Assembly: GCA_017540545.1 (NCBI GenBank)
Contig: JAFYAV010000001.1
Coordinates: 310,001-374,000, forward strand
Source of the DNA: Candidatus Saccharimonadota bacterium
GTDB lineage: Bacteria; Patescibacteriota; Saccharimonadia; Saccharimonadales; Saccharimonadaceae
Direction of reading: 5' to 3'
DNA length: 64,000 nt
Under the pieces are notes generated by a model. That model was not told the DNA's origin, made no database searches, and saw only the letters and a list, made by a program, of their open reading frames with translations. Both the position numbers and the translations under genes were made by a program. Shown in pieces: positions 8,552 through 16,914 of this stretch (its first letter is position 1; every line of letters starts with the position of its first letter).

Positions 8552-9979
8552 TTACGACAACTTCTTTTTAATTAGCTCGTTAACGGTTGCTGGATTAGCT
8601 TTCCCCTTGGATTTCTTCATCACTTGTCCGACCAAGAATCCAATCGCTTTCATTTCGCCATTGCGGACATCGTCTGCCGCCTTGGCGCACTCCGGCGCAG
8701 TCAGCACATCGTCGATAATCGCTTCTAGCGCACCCTCATCATTTTCCTGCAAAAGATTCATCTCTTTTGCAAGTTGGTGTGGGCTCTTCTGCGTATTCTT
8801 TTTGTCATACATTTCCATCAAAATCGCTTTCGCCCCCGTCGAAGAGAGCTCTTTTTTCTCAACCATTTCGGATAATTCGGTTAATTCGCTCGCCGTTGCA
8901 AGCGAAAAGTCCTTATCGAGATTTTCTTCCGCTAACAAAATACTCGAGAACCAGTGCGCGATTCGCGGCGCCAGTTTGATATCTTTGTCGCAAGCCTCAT
9001 TCAGGCGCTCGGCCAGAATCGGGTAATTCAGAATCGCCTCACATTCGCTATGGTCAAGGTTGAGCACGCCGAACTTGGAGCGATACTCATCTGGCATCAT
9101 TGGCATGCTCGCAGCAACTTTATCGACATAGCTTTGTTCGAGTACGACCGGCGGTACGTCAGGCTCTGGCATGTAGCGATAATCCTGCGCGTCTTCCTTG
9201 CTTCGTTGGGCCGTTGTTTTTCCAGTCGTATCATTCCAACCCCGCGTTTCCTGGACAACTTTTTCGCCTTTCTCAATTAGGGCGATTTGGCGCTTAATTT
9301 CGTATTCGATTGCGCGCTCGACACTACGGAATGAATTGAGGTTCTTCGTTTCCGTGCGCGTGCCAAGCTTATCGGTCTTTGAGACGGATACGTTTACGTC
9401 AAAACGCATATTCCCCTGATACAAATCACCATTCGTCACGCCCGCGTAGACCATTAAGCGGTGTAATTCTTCGCAGTATAGTCGCGCCTGTGCGGCTGAG
9501 CTCATGCCGGGCAAATCCGTTACAATTTCCAAAAGCGGCGTACCTGCGCGGTTCAAATCGACGAGAGAATATCCACTAAAATGAGTCAACTTACCTGCAT
9601 CCTCCTCGAGATGGGCATGCTCAATATGCACTTCGGAGCCGTCGGGCAGGTGGACTACGCCTGCGCCAACGATTGGCTGATACATTTGTGTAATCTGATA
9701 GCCTTTTGGTAGGTCTGGGTAATAATAATGCTTACGATCAAAACGGCTTGTGAGATTAATCTTACAGTTCATTGCAAGACCGGCACGCACGCATTTCTCA
9801 ATAGCTGCTTTGTTCAGCACCGGTAACATCCCGGGCAGGGCGTAGTCAATCGGGCTCATACAAGCGTTCGGCTCTTTGTCTACCGCATCGTTGTCGACTG
9901 CGCTAAATAGTTTCGTCTTAGTATTGAGCTGAACATGACATTCGATGCCAATGGTGGCTTTATAATCTTTTGCACTCAT
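8552..9979 (-). CDS. gatB: Asp-tRNA(Asn)/Glu-tRNA(Gln) amidotransferase subunit B
   Basis: The 475-residue tRNA-binding kinase subunit of GatCAB, which activates mischarged Glu-tRNA(Gln) or Asp-tRNA(Asn). Diagnostic blocks are GIECHVQLNTKTKLFS (12-27), YYYPDLPKGYQITQ, HLEEDAGK and DLNRAGTPLLEIVT. The C-terminal part is the YqeY/tail domain with MKAIGFLVGQVMKKSKGKANP. It immediately follows the HEPN-like gene (start at 9979, neighbour stop at 9980). Its presence implies indirect charging of Gln and/or Asn tRNAs. Confidence 0.97.
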   Translation of the reverse strand: MSAKDYKATIGIECHVQLNTKTKLFSAVDNDAVDKEPNACMSPIDYALPGMLPVLNKAAIEKCVRAGLAMNCKINLTSRFDRKHYYYPDLPKGYQITQMYQPIVGAGVVHLPDGSEVHIEHAHLEEDAGKLTHFSGYSLVDLNRAGTPLLEIVTDLPGMSSAAQARLYCEELHRLMVYAGVTNGDLYQGNMRFDVNVSVSKTDKLGTRTETKNLNSFRSVERAIEYEIKRQIALIEKGEKVVQETRGWNDTTGKTTAQRSKEDAQDYRYMPEPDVPPVVLEQSYVDKVAASMPMMPDEYRSKFGVLNLDHSECEAILNYPILAERLNEACDKDIKLAPRIAHWFSSILLAEENLDKDFSLATASELTELSEMVEKKELSSTGAKAILMEMYDKKNTQKSPHQLAKEMNLLQENDEGALEAIIDDVLTAPECAKAADDVRNGEMKAIGFLVGQVMKKSKGKANPATVNELIKKKLS

Positions 9980-10402
9980 CTATATCGCTCCTAAATCCTT
10001 TAAAGCCTGTTTGTAAGTCGCTAGGGCATGTTGTGCTTGGCGGTATTCTGGTTGAAAATCGCTTTCGTGCGCAATCTGATTGCGTAGTTTGTGTGCGTAC
10101 CAGACGGCATTTAGCTCAGAAAACTTATCTTTACCGATTTTTTTCAAGCGGTCACCCATCGTGCGTCCCTGCACGCCCATTTCGCAGAGTGCTTTGTCGA
10201 GTAACTTGTCGCCTTGAATAATCGCCATCGAATATGTCGCCTCATTCCCTTGCTGTAGCGAATTTTCTATCCTTAAAAAGTCAATTTGGTAATTCTCTTT
10301 ATCAAAGGCATGGCCTCTATTCTTCGTTAGAGACATCATGACTAAGAGGAGAATTCCTACGACTACGACGGCTATTAGTAGTGTCAAAAGTGAACCGTCC
10401 AT
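9980..10402 (-). CDS. Membrane-anchored protein with HEPN-like RNxxxH motif, inside the gat operon
   Basis: 140 residues: one N-terminal transmembrane helix (about 5-24), then a cytoplasmic alpha-helical domain. Near its end is HKLRNQIAHE, with Arg107 and His112 in the R-x4-H spacing of HEPN domains. Such domains are often RNases in toxin, defence or RNA-processing proteins, but some are only structural. The gene is tightly packed between gatA (1-nt overlap) and gatB (adjacent), so it is co-expressed with the tRNA amidotransferase. That may hint at a tRNA-linked role, though this is inference. No full-length family is recognised. Confidence 0.75.
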   Translation of the reverse strand: MDGSLLTLLIAVVVVGILLLVMMSLTKNRGHAFDKENYQIDFLRIENSLQQGNEATYSMAIIQGDKLLDKALCEMGVQGRTMGDRLKKIGKDKFSELNAVWYAHKLRNQIAHESDFQPEYRQAQHALATYKQALKDLGAI

Positions 10403-11790
10403 TACGCTGCCTCCTCTACATTTTTTGCGATGTTCAGCAGAACTTGGTCGCTCTGGCGCGGGCCGATTAACTGTACGCCAATTGGCAATCCACTCTTTGA
10501 CTTGCCCGCCGGCGTCGCTACAGATGGTACTCCGGCAAGATTTGCCAATACGCTTAGCATATCTTCCATATACATTTGCAACGGATCGTCGGTCTTCTCG
10601 CCCAATTTGAATGGCGGTGCCGGTGCAACCGCACAGAGCAGGGCATCATATTTTTCAAAAGCCTCATTGTAAGCGTTTACCAAAAGCGTACGTGCTTTCT
10701 GGGCTTTCAAATAATATGCATCGTAAAAACCGGAACTTAGTACGAAGTTTCCAATCATGATACGGCGCTTATTCTCTGGCATAAAACCCTCATCGCGTGT
10801 TTTGCCATAAATACTGTCAAGGTCAGTAGTATCGGAGGCGCGATGTCCGTATCGGATTCCATCGTAACGGCTCAAGTTCGACGCCACTTCGGCTGGCTGA
10901 ATAATATAATAAATTGCCAAACCATAGCGCATAATTGGCATGCTAATTTCTTCGACTGTGTAACCGGCCTTCTCCATCTTCTTGGCGTAATCAAGCACGG
11001 TCTTGCTTACTTCCGGATCAATACCGTCCTTCAGAAAGTCCGAGATGATACCAATCTTCTTCTTTTTCGGTTTCGCGTCTTCGAGTTCGCGCGTCCAAAA
11101 ATCATCTATAGTCGTTGAATCCTTTGGGTCTTTGCCAGCCATAATGCTCATGACGAGGTTAATATCGTCGGCGCTCTTAGCGAGGCATCCCATTGCGTCA
11201 AGCGACGAAGCCATTGCCACAACGCCATAACGACTCACGGTACCGTAGGTTGGTTTCATTCCCCAGATGCCATTGTAGCTGGCTGGCTGACGAATTGAAC
11301 CGCCCGTATCGGATCCTAGCGCAAATTGCACAATATCAAGCGCGACCGCCGCAGCTGAGCCTCCGCTCGAGCCGCCGGCTACACGACTCTTGTCGTACGA
11401 ATTGAGTGTTGGGCCAAAATATGAATTCTCTGTACTGGAGCCGTGCGCAAAAGCATCGAGGTTGGCGCGGCCAATCATGATTGCGCCTTCTGCTTCAACT
11501 CTCGCTACTGCCGTGGCGGTAATTGGTGAAGGGAAGTTATCAAGCATGCGCGCGGCCGCCGTCGTCACTCCGTCTGGGCTGAGATAGTTGTCTTTTAGTG
11601 CATAGGGAACACCAGCGAGGCGTCCAACCTTTTCACCTTTGGCGATTCTTTCATCAATTTCGCGTGCTCGCTCTAATGCGCGCGCTTCGTTCATTGAAAT
11701 AAAACAATGATAGTCCTCACATTCTTTTGCTCTATCGAGCGCCGCGCGAACTAAATCTACGGCTTTCGTGTTCTTGTCTGCAATAATCAT
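10402..11790 (-). CDS. gatA: Asp-tRNA(Asn)/Glu-tRNA(Gln) amidotransferase subunit A
   Basis: A 462-residue amidase-signature enzyme that releases ammonia from glutamine for GatB. The Ser-cisSer-Lys triad is visible: Lys in ALKDNY (about 66-71), the cis-Ser in the GGSSGGSAAAVA block and the nucleophile in GSDTGGSIRQPAS. The ATG overlaps the stop of gatC by 4 nt, giving translational coupling. Length is typical. Confidence 0.97.
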   Translation of the reverse strand: MIIADKNTKAVDLVRAALDRAKECEDYHCFISMNEARALERAREIDERIAKGEKVGRLAGVPYALKDNYLSPDGVTTAAARMLDNFPSPITATAVARVEAEGAIMIGRANLDAFAHGSSTENSYFGPTLNSYDKSRVAGGSSGGSAAAVALDIVQFALGSDTGGSIRQPASYNGIWGMKPTYGTVSRYGVVAMASSLDAMGCLAKSADDINLVMSIMAGKDPKDSTTIDDFWTRELEDAKPKKKKIGIISDFLKDGIDPEVSKTVLDYAKKMEKAGYTVEEISMPIMRYGLAIYYIIQPAEVASNLSRYDGIRYGHRASDTTDLDSIYGKTRDEGFMPENKRRIMIGNFVLSSGFYDAYYLKAQKARTLLVNAYNEAFEKYDALLCAVAPAPPFKLGEKTDDPLQMYMEDMLSVLANLAGVPSVATPAGKSKSGLPIGVQLIGPRQSDQVLLNIAKNVEEAA

Positions 11791-12074
11791 AGTACTTTCG
11801 GCACCTTTATCTGATGATCTTCGTTTTCGACCGTAAGACTCAGTAGATCTTCTCGATCCGCCTCGAATTCTTCAATAATATCCTCGCGCCAGACGTTTTG
11901 CATATCAAAACACTGATACGTCGGCTCAATGCCTTCAGTGTCTAGTTCGTCCAACTGCGAAATGTAGTTGACGATATTATCTAGATCTTTTTTCAGTGGC
12001 TCGATTTGCTTCTCGTCCAACGAAATATTTGACAGTACTGCCAAATGTAAGACATCTTCCGTTGTAATAGCCAT
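11787..12074 (-). CDS. gatC: Asp-tRNA(Asn)/Glu-tRNA(Gln) amidotransferase subunit C
   Basis: 95 residues, the small subunit that clamps GatA to GatB. Family features are the N-terminal VLHLAVLSNISLDE block, the DLDNIVNYISQLDELDTEGIEPTY segment and the short C-terminal KVPKVL. It is the first gene of the operon gatC-gatA-HEPN-like-gatB. The -10 TATAAT (12081-12086 on the minus strand) is 6 nt before the ATG and no Shine-Dalgarno fits, so the operon mRNA is predicted to be leaderless. Confidence 0.93.
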   Translation of the reverse strand: MAITTEDVLHLAVLSNISLDEKQIEPLKKDLDNIVNYISQLDELDTEGIEPTYQCFDMQNVWREDIIEEFEADREDLLSLTVENEDHQIKVPKVL

Positions 12075-12080
12075 GCATAG

Positions 12081-12086
12081 ATTATA
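12081..12086 (-). promoter_or_regulatory. -10 element of gatC, leaderless arrangement
   Basis: TATAAT on the minus strand, 6 nt before the ATG of gatC. Transcription starting about 7 nt after the hexamer would begin at the start codon itself. Confidence 0.7.
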
Positions 12087-12109
12087 ACAGATAGGCTTTG
12101 ACTAATAAA

Positions 12110-13651
12110 CTAGATATCGGACAGTGGCTCGATATTTGCGCCCAATGCTCTCAGGCGGTTAGCGAAATCTTCATATCCACGCGCAATCGAATAGACGTTG
12201 CGCAGAATCGAAACGCCTGGCGCGGCCAACATGGCCAACATGATTACGACCGCCGGGCGCAAGGCTGGTGGTGCCATCATTTCGGCTGGCCGCCAATTTG
12301 TCGGGCCATTTACAAAGATGCGATGAGCGTCGAGCAATTCCACTTTTGCATTCAAATTTGAGAGCTCGGTCGAATAAATCGCACGGTTTTCAAACACCCA
12401 GTCATGGATTAGTGTGCGCCCCTCAGCAGTTGCGGCAATCAGCGAGAAAAAAGGCAAGCTGTCTATATTTAGTCCAGGAAATGGCATTGGATGGATCTTG
12501 TCAATCGGCGCCTTCAGGTTTGACTTTTTCAACTTAATATCCACCAAACGCGTATGGCCGTTTGTGCTTAGATATTCATCGCTGATTTGCATCTTCTGAC
12601 CCATATTGCGAAGAACCTCCATTTCAATCTCCAAGAACTCAATCGGGACGCGCTTGACTTCTATTTCTGACTTCGTTGCTATTCCGGCCGCAATGAAACT
12701 CATTGCCTCAATAGGGTCTTCGCCTGGCGCATAGGAAATCGCCTTACTAATTTTCTTTACTCCATGAACCACAAGATTCGTCGTTCCGACCCCCTCAATT
12801 TCGACGCCCAGCTCCTGTAGATATAGGCAAACATCTTGCACCATATAATTAGGGCTAGCGCCAACAATGGTAGTCTTGCCTGGATGCAATGCTGCCGCCA
12901 TCACGACATTCTCTGTGACCGTGTCGCCGCGCTCTATTAGAACTATCTTCTTATCGCCCGTTTTCACGCTACGCACGCTCGCTTCATAGAAGCCAGGGTT
13001 ACACTTTGCGTCTACGGATAGTCCGAAATTCTTCAGAGCTTGCAAATGCGGTTCTATTGTGCGCGACCCCAATGAACAACCGCCTGCGTAGGGCAACTTA
13101 AACTTTTTATATCGATGCAGAAGTGGTCCCATTAACATAATGACTGTCCGCGTGCGTCGTGCCGCCTCAATGTTCATGTTTTCCAAGTTTAGTTTCTTTG
13201 GCGGGGTGATCTCAAGGTCGCGACCATTGTTTACCCATTCCGCTTTCACGCCAATTGACTCCAATACTTCAATGATGCGATAAACTTCCTCAATATGGGC
13301 CAGATGTACTAGCGTTGTCTTTTGTTCATTTAAGAGCGCTGCACAAAGTAAACCAACTGCAGCATTCTTTGAAGTATTTATCGTGACAGAACCATGCAGC
13401 GCTTTGCCGCCTTTGATCTTGTAACTCTTTGATGCGGTATCATTGACGGTGACAATTTGCGTGCGCAGGGCATGGCTAATTTTGCTAATTATCTCAAGCG
13501 ATGCATTTTGCTTGCCATGCTCAATTCTATTGATGGCAGACTGGCTAGTGCCAATCTTCTCGGCCAGCTCGGCCTGGGTCATATTCTGGCGAGTTCGGGC
13601 AGTTGCGATGATTGCGCCAATCTCGACCATATAGTCGGCTTGCTTCTTCAT
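12110..13651 (-). CDS. murA: UDP-GlcNAc 1-carboxyvinyltransferase MurA with N-terminal XRE-type HTH domain
   Basis: 513 residues. The first about 68 form a Cro/C1-type helix-turn-helix (MTQAELAEKIGTSQSAINRIEHGK at 24-47); from about 76 onward lies a full MurA (EPSP-synthase fold), which adds enolpyruvate to UDP-GlcNAc in the first committed wall step. Seen in the enzyme part: NTSKNAA (92-98) with the substrate-binding Lys/Asn pair, and GGCSLGSR, where Cys192 matches the PEP-binding Cys115 of E. coli MurA (so fosfomycin-sensitive type). Standard MurA is about 420 residues and has no HTH. The frame is continuous across the junction, so it is a real fusion and not two genes. It may bind DNA or regulate itself, which is inference. 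Confidence 0.93.
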   Translation of the reverse strand: MKKQADYMVEIGAIIATARTRQNMTQAELAEKIGTSQSAINRIEHGKQNASLEIISKISHALRTQIVTVNDTASKSYKIKGGKALHGSVTINTSKNAAVGLLCAALLNEQKTTLVHLAHIEEVYRIIEVLESIGVKAEWVNNGRDLEITPPKKLNLENMNIEAARRTRTVIMLMGPLLHRYKKFKLPYAGGCSLGSRTIEPHLQALKNFGLSVDAKCNPGFYEASVRSVKTGDKKIVLIERGDTVTENVVMAAALHPGKTTIVGASPNYMVQDVCLYLQELGVEIEGVGTTNLVVHGVKKISKAISYAPGEDPIEAMSFIAAGIATKSEIEVKRVPIEFLEIEMEVLRNMGQKMQISDEYLSTNGHTRLVDIKLKKSNLKAPIDKIHPMPFPGLNIDSLPFFSLIAATAEGRTLIHDWVFENRAIYSTELSNLNAKVELLDAHRIFVNGPTNWRPAEMMAPPALRPAVVIMLAMLAAPGVSILRNVYSIARGYEDFANRLRALGANIEPLSDI

Positions 13652-13654
13652 GGT

Positions 13655-13671
13655 CCTATTATATCACTAGG
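13655..13671 (-). promoter_or_regulatory. -10 of murA (leaderless) with a small inverted repeat
   Basis: The minus-strand TATAAT (13658-13663) is 6 nt before the murA ATG. It sits inside an imperfect inverted repeat CCTA-N9-TAGG (13655-13671), a conceivable operator for the HTH domain of MurA itself. Confidence 0.5.
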
Positions 13672-13707
13672 CGCATATTAACGAGGAAAAGAATTCGCAT
13701 TATGCCA

Positions 13708-13728
13708 TGTGGAAAACTCTGTGGAAAA
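13708..13728 (+). repeat. Two DnaA-box-like 9-mers in tandem
   Basis: TGTGGAAAA occurs at 13708-13716 and again at 13720-13728, 12 bp apart. Each differs at one position from TGTGGATAA, the complement of the DnaA box TTATCCACA. They lie between murA and the NrdR-like sites, within the nrdD control region. Confidence 0.4.
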
Positions 13729-13746
13729 ACTATTCATAGTGTTGTA

Positions 13747-13907
13747 AAAAATGCAATAATAGCGTGTCGCGTATCTAGAACACGCTATATATAGCGTGTT
13801 AGTCTAAAAAATCTCCATCTGTTAGCGTTGTATTATTTACAATTTCTATTGCAAAGCCCTATATATAGCGTTACCATAATCTCAACAAACGCTAAATGTA
13901 GTGTTTC
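13747..13907 (+). promoter_or_regulatory. Four NrdR-box-like sites upstream of nrdD
   Basis: Site 2 (13779-13800) is a perfect 22-bp palindrome with half-site AACACGCTATA, close to the NrdR consensus acaCwATATwGtgt. Sites centred at about 13757 (right half TAATAGCGTGT), 13863 (CTATATATAGCG) and 13896 (CGCTAAATGTAGTG) are partial matches. Centre spacings are 32 bp (sites 1-2), 74 bp (2-3) and 33 bp (3-4), so they form two pairs about three helical turns apart, the known NrdR arrangement. The 309-bp gap 13652-13960 is thus a regulatory region, with a GGAGG Shine-Dalgarno just before nrdD. Confidence 0.8.
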
Positions 13908-13960
13908 GGAATATAGAATAACGCAATAATAGACTGACTATCAGGACAACGGAGGTAAAA

Positions 13961-16309
13961 ATGTTCAAGTCAATCAGAAAGCGCGACGGTAAGGTTGTGT
14001 CTTTCAAACCAGATAAAATCACTGAGGCTATCGCGAAAGCAGGCAACGCAACGGGCGAATTTGGCCACGATCGTGCCGTCCATATCGCAGACAAGGTGCT
14101 ACGTATAGCTAACGAAGAAATCAAAACCCGTATCCCGACCGTTGAGCAAATTCAAGATATTGTCGAGCGTGTCTTGATGGAATCGGCCTTCAAGCGTACC
14201 GCTAAAGCTTATATCGAATATCGTGCCGAGCGCACGCGTGTACGTGAAGCAAAGAGTAAGCTTATGCAGACCTACGGAGTTATCTCCATTACGGATTCCT
14301 CCGAGGACTCATCCGTCAAGCGCGAGAACGGCAACATCGATGGCGACTGTGCTATGGGCAAAATGCTTCGCTTCGGCTCTGAGGGCTCTAAGGAATATGC
14401 TAAGTTGCTCCTTCTGAAGCCGGAATTTGCCGCCGCACACGATAATGGCGATATTCATATCCACGATCTCGATTTTATGGCAACTGGCACGCTTACCTGC
14501 TGTCAGACCGACCCGCTCAAATTCTTCGAGCGCGGCTTCAATACTGGCCACGGCTATCTCCGCACCCCGCAATCCATCGGTACAGCCGCCGCGCTTGCCG
14601 CCATTATCCTCCAGGCCAATCAGAACGAGCAGCATGGCGGCCAGTCTATTCCTAATTTCGATTACGCTATGGCTCCGAGCGTCGATAAAACTTTCCGCAA
14701 ATCCCTCAAAGAAAACCTCAGAAAATACGAAGAATTTACCGGCAAAAAGCTTAATATCGAAATTAAAGACGATGTTACTTATGGCGACGAGAAGAGGCTT
14801 AAAAAAGCCAAACTGCCAGACATCGTTATTAAAACTGCTACGGAAGATACCGAACATCAGACGCTTCAGGCCATGGAAGGCTTCGTTCATAATCTTAATA
14901 CGATGCACAGCCGCGCCGGCGCCCAGGTTCCGTTCACGAGCATTAATTTCGGCACCGATACTACGCCAGCTGGCCGCCTAGCATCCAAGATGCTCCTTGA
15001 GGCAACCATGAACGGCCTCGGCCATCACGAGACGCCAATCTTCCCAATCTCAATCTTCAAAGTAAAGGAAGGCGTCAACTACAACCCAGGTGACCCAAAT
15101 TACGACCTCTTTAAGCGCGCTATGGAAGTCTCCGCCAAGCGTCTCTTCCCGAACTTTACCTTTATTGACGCGCCATTTAATCTCCAGTACTACAAGCCAG
15201 GCGATCCAGATACCGAGATTGCGACTATGGGCTGCCGCACGCGTGTATTTGGCTCTTGTTTCCCTGAAACTGATGGTCACGTTTCTAGTCGCGGCAACCT
15301 TTCCTTTACGTCGCTAAATCTCGTGCGCATTGGTATCAAGCATGGCATTTGCCTAGGCGAGCGCAAAGAAGCAGATTGGGATGGTTTCTATCGCGAGCTA
15401 GACGAAAAGCTTCAGATTTGTGCCGACCAGCTTTATCAGCGTTTCGAATTCCAGGGCGAACAAAAAGTTAAGAACTTCCCATTCTTGATGGGGCAGGGCA
15501 ACTGGTATGGCAGCGAAAAGCTCAAGCCAAACGATAAGCTCCGCGACGTCATCAAGCATGGCACGCTCTCGATTGGCTTTATCGGCCTCGCTGAAACTCT
15601 TGTCGCAATGATCGGTAAGCATCACGGTGAAAGTGCTGAAGCTCAGGAGCTCGGCCTTGATATTGTTGGCCATATGCGCGAGTTCTGCGATGAGATGACT
15701 AAAAAACGCCACCTCAACTACACCCTACTTGCCACTCCGGCCGAAGGCCTTGCTGGTCGCTTTACTAAGATGGATCGCAAGCTATACGGCAAAATTAAAG
15801 GCGTAACTGACCGAGATTTCTACACCAACTCCTTCCATGTTCCTGTTTATTATCCAATTTCCGCCTTTGAGAAAATCGACATCGAAGCTCCGTATCACGC
15901 CCTCTGTAATGCGGGACACATCACCTACATCGAAATGGACGGCGATCCGTCCGACAATATCGAAGCCTTTGAGGCAGTTATTCGTCACATGAAAGAAGCC
16001 GGTATTGGCTACGGTTCGGTCAACCACCCAGTCGATCGTGATCCAGTCTGTGGTTTTTCTGGCATCATTGAAGGCGACGTTTGTCCAAGTTGCGGCCGCC
16101 ACGAGACGGACGGCGACTTCGGCTTTGAGCGTCTCCGCCGTATTACTGGTTATCTAGTCGGCTCGCTCGAGCGTTGGAATGATGGCAAGAAGGCTGAAGA
16201 GGCTGCTCGCGTCAAGCATAACGTATCGGTGGGGCAGTACGACCAGGCCACTAAGGTAAAACGCGAATCCGAGAAAGCCAATCAAAAGGCTGCTATCGGT
16301 AAAGAATAA
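13961..16309 (+). CDS. nrdD: Anaerobic ribonucleoside-triphosphate reductase (class III)
   Basis: 782 residues. An N-terminal ATP-cone (about 1-95, starting FKSIRKRDGKVVSFKPDKI) gives allosteric control, followed by the glycyl-radical barrel that reduces NTPs to dNTPs without oxygen. The finger-loop cysteine sits in MGCRTRVFGS; the C-terminal radical-site region is RRITGYLVGS. A zinc-type patch reads DPVCGF then DVCPSCGR, giving three cysteines plus an Asp where a fourth Cys often stands. The Shine-Dalgarno GGAGG precedes the ATG by 6 nt. Upstream NrdR-like boxes fit control by dNTP level. nrdG follows after 62 nt. Confidence 0.97.
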   Translation: MFKSIRKRDGKVVSFKPDKITEAIAKAGNATGEFGHDRAVHIADKVLRIANEEIKTRIPTVEQIQDIVERVLMESAFKRTAKAYIEYRAERTRVREAKSKLMQTYGVISITDSSEDSSVKRENGNIDGDCAMGKMLRFGSEGSKEYAKLLLLKPEFAAAHDNGDIHIHDLDFMATGTLTCCQTDPLKFFERGFNTGHGYLRTPQSIGTAAALAAIILQANQNEQHGGQSIPNFDYAMAPSVDKTFRKSLKENLRKYEEFTGKKLNIEIKDDVTYGDEKRLKKAKLPDIVIKTATEDTEHQTLQAMEGFVHNLNTMHSRAGAQVPFTSINFGTDTTPAGRLASKMLLEATMNGLGHHETPIFPISIFKVKEGVNYNPGDPNYDLFKRAMEVSAKRLFPNFTFIDAPFNLQYYKPGDPDTEIATMGCRTRVFGSCFPETDGHVSSRGNLSFTSLNLVRIGIKHGICLGERKEADWDGFYRELDEKLQICADQLYQRFEFQGEQKVKNFPFLMGQGNWYGSEKLKPNDKLRDVIKHGTLSIGFIGLAETLVAMIGKHHGESAEAQELGLDIVGHMREFCDEMTKKRHLNYTLLATPAEGLAGRFTKMDRKLYGKIKGVTDRDFYTNSFHVPVYYPISAFEKIDIEAPYHALCNAGHITYIEMDGDPSDNIEAFEAVIRHMKEAGIGYGSVNHPVDRDPVCGFSGIIEGDVCPSCGRHETDGDFGFERLRRITGYLVGSLERWNDGKKAEEAARVKHNVSVGQYDQATKVKRESEKANQKAAIGKE

Positions 16310-16322
16310 GAGCAAATCCCTC

Positions 16323-16349
16323 AATGCCGCGCTGCCTAAACGCGGCATT
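16323..16349 (+). terminator. Strong hairpin between nrdD and nrdG
   Basis: AATGCCGCG pairs perfectly with CGCGGCATT over a 9-nt loop; only TTTTG follows, so it is a weak terminator at best. It could reduce or stabilise nrdG mRNA relative to nrdD. Confidence 0.55.
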
Positions 16350-16371
16350 TTGGGCTAAAATAGGAACTGAC

Positions 16372-16914
16372 ATGACAACTAACAAGAAAACTAATATACT
16401 TTGCGAACCACAAATGGACGTACCAGATGGACATATTGTCCTCTCCGGAGATCTTGAGCATGACTCAATCGTAAATGGCCCCGGTCTCCGCGCCGTCCTC
16501 TGGACGCAAGGATGTCGCCAGCATTGCCCTGGCTGCCAAAATCCCGAAACCTGGCCAGAAAAAGACGTCGGTGTTGTTGTCAAAATTGAGAAAGTCAAAG
16601 ACGAACTCCGCAAGCTTAAAGGGCAGAGCGGTCTGACTTTCTGTGGCGGCGAGCCACTTTTACAGGCTAAAGCCTGTCTCGAAATCGCCAAATTCTGTAA
16701 GGAAGAGCTCGGCTGGAATGTCTGGTCCTTTACGGGACTAGTCTACGAGCAAATCCCCCGCGATTCTGACGCTTGGAAATTTGTCGAGGAGCTTGATGCG
16801 CTTATTGATGGCCCCTTCATCGTCTCACAGCGCGATCTCACGCTAAAATTTCGAGGTAGCCGCAATCAGCGCATTCTTCATCTCGACCACGGTAAAATTA
16901 TCTCTCAGGAATAA
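16372..16914 (+). CDS. nrdG: Anaerobic ribonucleotide reductase activating enzyme (radical SAM)
   Basis: 180 residues from the ATG at 16372. A longer frame from 16324 would run through the hairpin and is not preferred. The radical-SAM cluster motif is CRQHCPGC (C-x3-C-x2-C) in the context WTQGCRQHCPGCQNPETW, and a GGE motif (CGGEPLL) follows. NrdG uses SAM and a 4Fe-4S cluster to make the glycyl radical on NrdD. The gene's last 10 bases overlap the end of the convergent secreted-protein gene. Confidence 0.95.
   Translation: MTTNKKTNILCEPQMDVPDGHIVLSGDLEHDSIVNGPGLRAVLWTQGCRQHCPGCQNPETWPEKDVGVVVKIEKVKDELRKLKGQSGLTFCGGEPLLQAKACLEIAKFCKEELGWNVWSFTGLVYEQIPRDSDAWKFVEELDALIDGPFIVSQRDLTLKFRGSRNQRILHLDHGKIISQE

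Noticed and set aside
14309-14908. 199-codon minus-strand ORF in nrdD
   Set aside because: Shadow of nrdD with no sensible domain.
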